A program made the translations under genes and the position numbers. A DNA stretch of 64,000 bases, from contig NZ_BJML01000001.1 of NCBI RefSeq assembly GCF_006539145.1, positions 496,001 through 560,000 on the forward strand, in the 5' to 3' direction. Below, one piece after another: positions 22,535 through 29,627 of the stretch. The notes under the pieces are model-generated. The model was not told where the DNA came from, made no database searches, and saw only the letters and a list, made by a program, of their open reading frames with translations. Origin of the DNA: Microbacterium testaceum (GTDB taxonomy: Bacteria > Actinomycetota > Actinomycetes > Actinomycetales > Microbacteriaceae). Numbering within the stretch: position 1 is the stretch's first letter; each line of letters begins with the position of its first letter.

Positions 22535-23224
22535 ATGAGTGACTCCTATTACTACGACGACGGAAGCGGCGCCGCCGCTCTCGCCGCAGTCTTGCTCGTC
22601 CTGATCCCGATCCTCTTCATCCTCGCCGTCGCGGCGTACGTGATCTCGTCGTTCCTCTACATGAAGATCTTCGAGAAGGCGGGCGTGCAGGGCAAGTGGC
22701 GCGCCTGGGTTCCGGTGTACAACGGCCTCGTGGCCGCGAAGCTCGGCGATGTCTCGCCGTGGGTGGTCCTGATCGTCGCGGTCGCCTCGAGCGTGCTGTC
22801 GAACATCCCGGTCATCGGCCCGATCTTCAGCCTCGCGATCCTCGCGGTCGCTGTGATGTACTCCTACCGCATCGGTCTGAAGCTCGGCAAGGACTGGCCG
22901 CTGCTGCTGCTGTGGCTGATCCCCGGTATCGGTGCACTCATCTGGCTTGCCGTCATCGCGTTCAGCAACAACCGCTGGAACCCCGCGATCGCTCCCGCCC
23001 CGTGGGCCAACTCTTTCCTCGCCGACAAGACGGTGTGGAACGGCATCCCGGTCCAGCCGAGCCAGCCCGTCGCCGGTAACGGTGGCGGCTACGCCGGCCC
23101 CGGCTACGGAGCGCCCCCGGCGCAGCAGCCGTACAGCCCGCCGGCGACCGGCACGACCCCGCCGCCTCCCGCGACGGGTACGACTCCGCCGCCCCCGGCG
23201 CCGCCGACCGGCCCCCAGCTCTGA
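22535..23224 (+). CDS. DUF5684 domain membrane protein
   Basis: A 229-residue membrane protein. The first 140 residues match DUF5684: a first membrane helix (about 17-40), the motif FLYMKIFEKAGVQGKWRAWVPVYN, then three hydrophobic stretches and IAFSNNRWNP. The C-terminal 60 residues are a Pro/Gly/Thr-rich low-complexity tail with TGTTPPPPA repeats. Function is unknown; it sits in the cytoplasmic membrane. The ATG at 22535 follows GGAAAGGAA. A TAGCAT hexamer at 22472-22477 could be the -10 box of its promoter. Confidence 0.87.
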   Translation: MSDSYYYDDGSGAAALAAVLLVLIPILFILAVAAYVISSFLYMKIFEKAGVQGKWRAWVPVYNGLVAAKLGDVSPWVVLIVAVASSVLSNIPVIGPIFSLAILAVAVMYSYRIGLKLGKDWPLLLLWLIPGIGALIWLAVIAFSNNRWNPAIAPAPWANSFLADKTVWNGIPVQPSQPVAGNGGGYAGPGYGAPPAQQPYSPPATGTTPPPPATGTTPPPPAPPTGPQL

Positions 23225-23230
23225 CCTCAT

Positions 23231-23264
23231 CGAAGGGCTCTCCGCCACCGCGGGGAGCCCTTCG
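23231..23264 (+). terminator. Terminator after the DUF5684 gene
   Basis: A 13-bp stem (CGAAGGGCTCTCC / GGGGAGCCCTTCG, one G-T pair) with an 8-base loop, followed by TCGTTC, beginning 7 bases after the stop. Confidence 0.8.
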
Positions 23265-23289
23265 TCGTTCCCGGCGATAGCGTGGAGGG

Positions 23290-24270
23290 ATGACGTCCCC
23301 TGCGCTTCCTCTTCGTGCCGTCGGCCGTTCCGGACTCCGTGTCTCCGCGGTGGGTCTCGGATGCAACAACTTCGGGCGCGCCGGCACGGCGACCGAAACG
23401 ATCCAGGGCACGCGGGCGGTGCTTGACGCCGCCATCGACGCGGGAGTGACCTTCCTCGACACCGCCGACATGTACGGGAGAGAGTTCGGCCTGTCGGAGC
23501 GCCTGATGGGCGAGGCGTTGAAGGGGCGCCGCGACCAGGTCGTCCTCGCGACGAAGTTCGGGCACGCCGACTTCGCTCCCGCGGTCCCGGGAGGGGCGAA
23601 GGGCTCGAGGGCGCACGTGCGGCGCGCCGTCGAAGACTCGCTCCGTCGCCTTCGGACGGACTGGATCGACCTCTACCAACTGCACACACCCGACCCGGGG
23701 ACGCCCATCGAGGAGACGCTCGACGCGCTGAGCGACCTCGTGCGCGAGGGCAAGGTCCGCTACGTCGGACACTCGAACTTCGCGGGATGGCAGATCGCCG
23801 AGGCCGAGCACGCGGCGACGGGAGTGCGATTCGTGTCGGCGCAGAACCAGTACAGCTTGCTCGCGCGGGCCGCGGAGCGGGAGATCCTCCCCGCGTCCGA
23901 GCGCTACGGCTTGGGGCTTCTGCCCTTCTTCCCCCTGCACAACGGATTGCTCACCGGGAAGTTCACGCGTGACGGCGGACCCGAGGGGAGCCGCATCATG
24001 CGCCAGAGGCCGCACCTGTGGCGTGAGGCTCCCTGGGACGCGCTCGAGATCTACCAGGCTTTCTGCGACGCGCGCGGCATCACCATGCTCGAAGCGACTT
24101 TCGGCTGGTTCCTGGCCAACCCCGTCGTCGCGAGTGTGATCGCCGGGGCGACGAGCCCCGAGCAGATCCGCGCCAACGCCGCGGCGGCGACCGCCTGGAC
24201 GCCCAGCGCGGAGGACCTCGCCGAGATCGACGGCATCCTGCCGTTGCCCGCCGATCCTGCCGCGGGGTGA
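23290..24270 (+). CDS. Aldo/keto reductase
   Basis: NADPH-dependent oxidoreductase with a TIM barrel, 326 residues. The catalytic Tyr lies in FLDTADMYGREFGLSE (about residue 62), the Lys in VVLATKFG (about 86), and the DLYQLHTPDPGTPIEETLDAL stretch marks the family. The C-terminal half has PVVASVIAGATSPEQIRANAAA. The substrate is unknown. A TAGCGT hexamer (23278-23283) ends 6 bases before the ATG; GGAGG also overlaps this spacing. Confidence 0.92.
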   Translation: MTSPALPLRAVGRSGLRVSAVGLGCNNFGRAGTATETIQGTRAVLDAAIDAGVTFLDTADMYGREFGLSERLMGEALKGRRDQVVLATKFGHADFAPAVPGGAKGSRAHVRRAVEDSLRRLRTDWIDLYQLHTPDPGTPIEETLDALSDLVREGKVRYVGHSNFAGWQIAEAEHAATGVRFVSAQNQYSLLARAAEREILPASERYGLGLLPFFPLHNGLLTGKFTRDGGPEGSRIMRQRPHLWREAPWDALEIYQAFCDARGITMLEATFGWFLANPVVASVIAGATSPEQIRANAAAATAWTPSAEDLAEIDGILPLPADPAAG

Positions 24271-24384
24271 CGACATGGATGTCATGTGCACGTGCGGCGC
24301 GTACGCGGATCGGCGGCGAGCGTCGACTAAGATGACAGGGCCGTGCGGATCCGCCGGCGCTGTCGGCCAACCGGAGGATTGTTC

Positions 24385-25158
24385 GTGCCCGAGGTGACCA
24401 CCCACACGCGTACCGTCCCGCTCGGCGAGACCGTTCTCGAACTGTCGTGGGCGGCGAGCACCGAGGTCGGACGTCGCCGCGAGGTGAATCAGGATGCCGT
24501 CCTCGCCGACTACCCGCTGTTCGTCGTCGCAGACGGCATGGGCGGACACCTCGGCGGTGAGATCGCCAGCGCCAGTACCGTCGAACGCCTTCGCGCGGTC
24601 GTCGCGACCGGCCCCGTCTCGACCAAGAACATCGAAAAGGCCCTGTCCCGCGCGGTCAAAGACATCGTGGCCCACCCCGAGACGACCGACGAGGGCACGG
24701 GGACCACGCTCACGGGCGTCTATCTCGAGACCCAGACGGACGAGCCCCACTGGGTGACGCTCAACATCGGCGACTCGCGCGTGTACCTCCTTCGCGACGG
24801 CGAGATCGTCCAGGTGACGACCGATCACTCGGTCGTTCAGGAGCTGATCGCGGCAGGCCGCCTGAGTCCCGAAGAGGCGGAGAATCACCCCTACGGGAAC
24901 GTCATCACGCGCGCCGTCGGTCCGAGCGACAGCGTCAAGCCCGATTACCTGCGCCTCGACGTGCTCGACGGCGACCGCTTCGTGATCTGCTCCGACGGTC
25001 TGACCAAAGAGCTCACCGACTTCGGCATTCGCCACTTCCTCGAGGCGAACGCGAATCCGGCCGCCGCCGTCGAGGCGATGATGGCCGCCGCGCTCGAAAA
25101 CGGTGGACGAGACAACATCTCGATCGTCGTGCTCGACGTCATCCGTCGGTCCGCCTAA
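24385..25158 (+). CDS. PP2C-family protein serine/threonine phosphatase
   Basis: Metal-dependent phosphatase of 257 residues with all PP2C motifs: EVNQDAVL (first metal Asp), VADGMGGH, GTGTTLTGVY, NIGDSRVYLLRDGEI, CSDGLTKEL and RDNISIVVLDV. It has no membrane segment. I chose the GTG at 24385 because a GGAGG sits 7 bases before it. A TAAGAT hexamer (24328-24333) lies 9 bases before another in-frame GTG (24343), so a leaderless form 14 residues longer is possible. No kinase gene is adjacent, so the partner is unknown. Confidence 0.92.
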   Translation: MPEVTTHTRTVPLGETVLELSWAASTEVGRRREVNQDAVLADYPLFVVADGMGGHLGGEIASASTVERLRAVVATGPVSTKNIEKALSRAVKDIVAHPETTDEGTGTTLTGVYLETQTDEPHWVTLNIGDSRVYLLRDGEIVQVTTDHSVVQELIAAGRLSPEEAENHPYGNVITRAVGPSDSVKPDYLRLDVLDGDRFVICSDGLTKELTDFGIRHFLEANANPAAAVEAMMAAALENGGRDNISIVVLDVIRRSA

Positions 25159-25165
25159 ATTCATC

Positions 25166-25201
25166 TTGACCGCGGAGACCCGCGGATTCTACGTTCGGCA
25201 T
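25166..25201 (+). promoter_or_regulatory. Promoter of the APC permease, leaderless type
   Basis: TTGACC (25166-25171), an 18-base spacer and TACGTT (25190-25195) place the expected transcript start at or next to the ATG at 25202. No Shine-Dalgarno sequence is present. Confidence 0.65.
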
Positions 25202-26734
25202 ATGACCTCCGCACCCGAACGGACGGCCGGCAAGGGCCTGGCCACCGGCACCCTGGGCCTCTGGGGCTCGACCGTGATCGGTCTGGCATCCACCGCCCCG
25301 GTGTATTCCCTCGTGGCCACCCTCGGCTTCGTGGTTCTCGCCGTGGGAGCCTCGGCGCCGATCGCCTTCGTCCTGGCGTTCGTCCCGATGCTCTTCATCG
25401 CCTTCGCTTATCGCGAGCTCAACAACGAGGTGCCCGACTGCGGCACGACGTTCACCTGGGGTACGAAGGCCTTCGGGCCGTGGGTCGGGTGGATGGGCGG
25501 CTGGGGCGTCGCGGTGGCCGGAATGGTCGTGCTCGCCAATCTCTCCCAGATCGCGGGCATCTACCTGTGGTCGCTCATCGGCGACGGCTCCCTCGCCGAG
25601 AACGTCCCGCTCGTCACCGCGACGGGCGTCGCCTTCATCGCGGCGATGACCTACGTCAGCTACCGCGGGGTGGAGATCGGCGAGCGCATCCAGAACATCC
25701 TTCTCGCGGCGCAGTACCTCGTGCTCGCGCTCTTCGTGGTCCTGGCGCTGTGGAAGTTCTTCGACGGGACCGCCCCCAACCCCACCCCGTTCGACCTCGC
25801 GTGGTTCAACCCCTTCGGCTTCACCGACTGGAGCGGCTTCACCGAGGCGGTCCTGTTGGCGCTGTTCATCTACTGGGGGTGGGACACCTGTCTGGCCCTG
25901 AACGAGGAGACGAAGGACCCGAAGCGCATTCCGGGCCGTGCGGCGCTGCTGACGACTGTGATCCTGCTCGGTACGTACGTGACGGTGACGGTCGCGGCGA
26001 TGATGTACGCCGGCGTCGGCGAGGACGGCGCGGGCCTGGCGAACCCCGCGAACGCCGACGACGTGTTCCTCGCGCTCAAGGACGGACTGTTCGGTCCGTT
26101 CGGGTGGGTGCTCATCGTCGCCGTGCTCATCTCGGCGGTCTCGTCGACGCAGACGACCATCCTGCCCACCGCGCGGGGAACGCTCGCGATGGCGGCGTAC
26201 AAGGCGCTGCCGCGCCGCTTCCAGACGGTGCACCCGCGCTACCGCACGCCGTCGTTCTCGACCCTCGTCATGGGCATCGTCGCGAGCGTCTACTACGTGG
26301 GCATGACGATCATCAGCGACAACATCCTGCAGGATTCGATCCTGTCTCTCGGGCTCGCGATCGCCTTCTACTACTCCATGACCGGGTACGCCTGCGTCTG
26401 GTACTACCGTCGGCAGCTGTTCTCGTCGGCGAAGAACCTCGTGTACCGCGGCATCCTGCCCCTGCTCGGTGCGCTCATGCTGACGTTCGCCTTCGTGCAG
26501 TCGGCGATCGACATGTACGACCCGGAGTACGGCAACACCGTCCTGCTGGGGATCGGCGGCACGTTCGTGGTCGGCATCGGATCGCTCGCGATCGGTGTCG
26601 TGCTGATGGTGCTGTGGTTCCTGTTCCCCGGCTCCCAGCCGTTCTTCCGGGGCGAGAGCCTCAATCGCGAGACCGAGGTGCTCGTGCCGGACGAGCCGAT
26701 CGCGCACCCGCGCTCGGTCGACGGGGGTATCTGA
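25202..26734 (+). CDS. APC family amino acid permease
   Basis: Integral membrane transporter of 510 residues with about 12-14 hydrophobic helices. The first helix carries the APC substrate-binding signature GSTVIGLASTAPVYSL, followed by FRELNNEVPDCGTTFTW-like sequence (AYRELNNEVPDCGTTFTWG) on helix 3. Later motifs include SYRGVEIGERIQN and ALNEETKDPKRIPGRAAL. It imports or exchanges an amino acid or polyamine; the substrate cannot be read. The asparaginase gene lies convergently downstream, 44 bases away, which might hint at amide use but proves nothing. A promoter with very short or no leader precedes the ATG. Confidence 0.92.
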   Translation: MTSAPERTAGKGLATGTLGLWGSTVIGLASTAPVYSLVATLGFVVLAVGASAPIAFVLAFVPMLFIAFAYRELNNEVPDCGTTFTWGTKAFGPWVGWMGGWGVAVAGMVVLANLSQIAGIYLWSLIGDGSLAENVPLVTATGVAFIAAMTYVSYRGVEIGERIQNILLAAQYLVLALFVVLALWKFFDGTAPNPTPFDLAWFNPFGFTDWSGFTEAVLLALFIYWGWDTCLALNEETKDPKRIPGRAALLTTVILLGTYVTVTVAAMMYAGVGEDGAGLANPANADDVFLALKDGLFGPFGWVLIVAVLISAVSSTQTTILPTARGTLAMAAYKALPRRFQTVHPRYRTPSFSTLVMGIVASVYYVGMTIISDNILQDSILSLGLAIAFYYSMTGYACVWYYRRQLFSSAKNLVYRGILPLLGALMLTFAFVQSAIDMYDPEYGNTVLLGIGGTFVVGIGSLAIGVVLMVLWFLFPGSQPFFRGESLNRETEVLVPDEPIAHPRSVDGGI

Positions 26735-26778
26735 GCGGAGACGGTCTCGGATCAGCCGGGAGAGCCGTTCTCGAGGCG

Positions 26779-27762
26779 TCAGACCGCGGAGCGGATGGAC
26801 CCGACCTCGCGACCGCCGCCGAGCACCGACAGCGAGAGCTGCGCGACAGTGTCGTCGACCTCCTGCGCGCTCAGGGCTCCGACCCGCTCGAGCAGACGCA
26901 GGGCGACGACGTGGCCGGCACGGTTGGAGCCGTCGAGCATCTTGAGGGCGACCGTCGTGCCGTCGGGAGCGGTCATGACCTGCACGCCCTCGGCGCCCAT
27001 CTTCGAGAAGACGCCGAGTCGCTCGATGACGACCGTGTCGGGTCGCCCGGGCCCGTCGATGGTCCAGGGGTTCTCCTTCACCGCGCGCACGAGTGTGCCG
27101 GCGCTCCGGTGCAGGGCGAAGGGGGAGCGTTCCGACGAGGTCGCGATGCGCTGGATGGCCCGTGCGAGCCCGACGAGGCTCATGGCGTAGACGGGCGCGC
27201 CGCAGCCGTCGATGGCGGTGGTGGTCGTGCGCTCGCCGACAAGACGCTCGACGACCTCGCGGATGTGGGCCTGGAGCGGATGCTGGGGGTCGAGGTAGTC
27301 GCTCGTGCTCCAGCCGTTGGCCACGCAGGTCGCGAGCATCGCGGCGTGCTTGCCCGAACAGTTCATGCGCAGCGGCGAGGGGGAGGCGTGGTCGCGCACC
27401 ATGTCGTCGCGCGAGGCGGTGTCGGTCGGCCACGCGGCGGGGCAGCCCAGGTCGTCCTCGGTGAGGCCGGAGGACTGCAGGATGCCGCGGGCCACCTCGG
27501 CGTGGCGCTCGGTGCCCGCGTGGCTCGCCATCGAGATCGCGAGACGTTCGCCGGCCAGATCGGCCCCGGCCGAGAGGCACGCCAGGGCCTGGAGCGGCTT
27601 CATGCTCGAGCGGGGGAGGAAGAGGGCGCTCGCCTCGCCGAGGGTGAGCTTCTCGGATCCGTCGGGGGCGAGGACCACGGCGACGCCGTAGTGACGGGAT
27701 TCGACGAAGCCGTTGCGGTCCACGACGGCGAGCTCGACGGAGGCGGGAGGCGTTGCGGGCAT
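26779..27762 (-). CDS. Asparaginase (thermolabile/PF06089-type)
   Basis: A 327-residue member of the asparaginase family first known from Rhizobium (not the E. coli type), which hydrolyses asparagine to aspartate and ammonia. Signs are the N-terminal RNGFVESRHYG, PRSSMKPLQALA (Ser-x-x-Lys pair), MASHAGTERH, MNCSGKHAAMLA and AIDGCGAPVYAM. The ATG at 27762 starts at the family N-terminus; the frame is open 39 codons further upstream but that part shows no homology. A TACGAT hexamer (27769-27774, minus strand) lies 6 bases before this ATG. Confidence 0.9.
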   Translation of the reverse strand: MPATPPASVELAVVDRNGFVESRHYGVAVVLAPDGSEKLTLGEASALFLPRSSMKPLQALACLSAGADLAGERLAISMASHAGTERHAEVARGILQSSGLTEDDLGCPAAWPTDTASRDDMVRDHASPSPLRMNCSGKHAAMLATCVANGWSTSDYLDPQHPLQAHIREVVERLVGERTTTTAIDGCGAPVYAMSLVGLARAIQRIATSSERSPFALHRSAGTLVRAVKENPWTIDGPGRPDTVVIERLGVFSKMGAEGVQVMTAPDGTTVALKMLDGSNRAGHVVALRLLERVGALSAQEVDDTVAQLSLSVLGGGREVGSIRSAV

Positions 27763-28062
27763 CCCCCCATCGTATCCCCGGGCCCCCTCCGCCCCCGGGC
27801 GCGCGACGGCGCGTGAGAGGACCTCGGCGAGGGGAGAACCGACCGGGATCGCGACCAGAACAGGACGGGTCTCGTTCATCGGAGCGACCCGATTCGGACC
27901 CGCGTCCGGAGGGGGCGCTGCCTACAGTCGGGTCGCCCGCTTCCGCGGGCCGCTCCCCACAGCTTCGAGTCGTCTGCTCCCGCCGCCCACGAGCGCCGAC
28001 TCTCCGCGGCACCCGTCCGCGCGCCGCGGGGGAGCGTACGCACCCGGAAGGACCCGTCACCC
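27763..28062. other. Intergenic region between divergent genes
   Basis: About 300 bases between the asparaginase and the secreted lectin-like gene. Apart from the asparaginase promoter at the left edge and a short hairpin (GCCCGC/GCGGGC near 27938-27953), I see no gene. A TACAGT hexamer near 27921 could serve the rightward gene, whose ATG has a GGAAGGA Shine-Dalgarno sequence. Confidence 0.5.
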
Positions 28063-29613
28063 ATGACCCCCACCCGATCGCGACTGCTCCGCGCGGCCGC
28101 GACCCTCGTGGCCGCCGCGAGCCTGCTGGCATCCGCTCCCCCCGCTGTTGCGGCCACGGCCCCGGCCAACGCCGTCGGGGCCGCGCAACTCGTCCTCGTC
28201 GAAAGCGTCCACGCGAGCGGCAAGGTGCTCCAGATCGGGGCCGGCGACGCGCAGGTCTCGAGCGCACCGGGAGCGACCGTCCCCGCCGTCGCCTCGATCT
28301 CGTCGATGGCGCAGGCCGACCCCCGGACGCTCTCCGCCCAGGCTCTGCGTCTGTACCCTGTCGTCGGCTCGGCCCGCACCTTCCTGATCGCCGACCAGAA
28401 GGACCGGGTCCTCATCCGCTCGCGCAACGATCAGGAGACGTTCCGCTACCTGCAGACGGCCGACGTCGCCGACTCCGCCACCGACCCCTACGCCCAGTGG
28501 GAGCTGCGCGACGCGGGCAACGGCACGGTGAACCTCGTGAACGTGCAGCGCGATCGCGACGGCAAGGAGTCGGCTCTCGACCTCTACAACTGGAAGACCG
28601 CCGACGGATCCGAGGTGCAGACCTACACCCTCAACGCCTCCGCCGCGGTGCAGCAGTGGCGCGTGCACCCCCTCACCCCGACCGTGACCTCGCCCGCGGT
28701 CGTGACGACCCCGGGCGTGCTCCCCGCGCTGCCGAGCAGCCTCACCGGGCGCTACGGCTGGGGCCGCACGATCACGCTGTCGCCCATCACGTGGGCGATG
28801 CCCGCCGCGACGACGTGGCTGACCCCCGGAGTGGTGTCGGTCGCCGGCTCCGCGAAGGGCCTCTTCGGTGAGGACGTCGCGCTCTCGGCATCCGTCGCCG
28901 TCGGCGCGCTCTCGGATGCCGCCGACTCCTCGCTCACCACCTACGCCGGCGCGACGGTGGCCGAGGTCGCCATGCGCGCCCCGAGCACGGTCCAGCGTCG
29001 CATCGGCGACACCGGGCAGAGCGTGACCGCTGCCGTGCGGTGGGACTTCTCGAAGGTGACGGATGCCGCGTTCTCGACGCCGGGGACCGTCAGGGTCCCC
29101 GCGGTATCGGGACTCGGCTTCTCGGCCACCCTTGTCGTCACGGTCGCCGCGGCTCAACAGGTGAACGTCCTGCGCCAGTCGGGAGTGCACCCGGACTGGT
29201 CGTTCAAGGACTCCACGACCTTCGCGCTGACCGACGGCAACCGCACCGCCACGGGCTTCGCCGACTGGCGCTCGGGCGGGGCCGCGAACCGCGTGAACCC
29301 CAACCGCGTGACCTTCTACCTCGATCAGCCGCGACAGATCACCGGCGTGAACGTGTACGACATCGGCGGCAAGCAGAACATCGGCTCGGTCACGGTGCAG
29401 TACCGCACCACGCGCGGGGGGTGGGCGAACCTGCCGTCCGCGACGACCTGGCCGGCCGCGAACACCTCGACCGATCTGCGTCTCGAGGTCACCGCGTCCC
29501 GACCGGTCCTGGCGACCGGGCTCCGCGTGCTCGTGAAGAACAAGACCTCGTCCACCTGGATGACCCTGTCCGAGATCGAGGCCTACGGTCCTCAGCTCAC
29601 CCCCGTCTCCTGA
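28063..29613 (+). CDS. Secreted protein with ricin-type lectin, Ig-like and discoidin-like domains
   Basis: A 516-residue exported protein. A Sec signal peptide covers about residues 1-31 (RSRLLRAAATLVAAASLLASAPPAVAA). Residues ~40-200 look like one ricin B-type beta-trefoil (ending QQWRVHPL), about 210-370 like two bacterial Ig-like (Big_4-type) repeats (VRWDFSKVT...FSTPGTVRVPAVSG), and 375-516 like an F5/8-type C (discoidin) sugar-binding domain (ATGFADWRSGGAANRVNPNRVTFYLDQPRQITGV). No catalytic domain is visible, so it may bind glycans; it could act with the anchored phosphoesterase encoded 14 bases downstream. Confidence 0.78.
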   Translation: MTPTRSRLLRAAATLVAAASLLASAPPAVAATAPANAVGAAQLVLVESVHASGKVLQIGAGDAQVSSAPGATVPAVASISSMAQADPRTLSAQALRLYPVVGSARTFLIADQKDRVLIRSRNDQETFRYLQTADVADSATDPYAQWELRDAGNGTVNLVNVQRDRDGKESALDLYNWKTADGSEVQTYTLNASAAVQQWRVHPLTPTVTSPAVVTTPGVLPALPSSLTGRYGWGRTITLSPITWAMPAATTWLTPGVVSVAGSAKGLFGEDVALSASVAVGALSDAADSSLTTYAGATVAEVAMRAPSTVQRRIGDTGQSVTAAVRWDFSKVTDAAFSTPGTVRVPAVSGLGFSATLVVTVAAAQQVNVLRQSGVHPDWSFKDSTTFALTDGNRTATGFADWRSGGAANRVNPNRVTFYLDQPRQITGVNVYDIGGKQNIGSVTVQYRTTRGGWANLPSATTWPAANTSTDLRLEVTASRPVLATGLRVLVKNKTSSTWMTLSEIEAYGPQLTPVS

Positions 29614-29627
29614 ACGACACCCCCGAC

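Noticed and set aside
25139..28267. 1042-codon minus-strand frame
   Set aside because: Shadow of the APC permease and the asparaginase region, with no recognisable domain.
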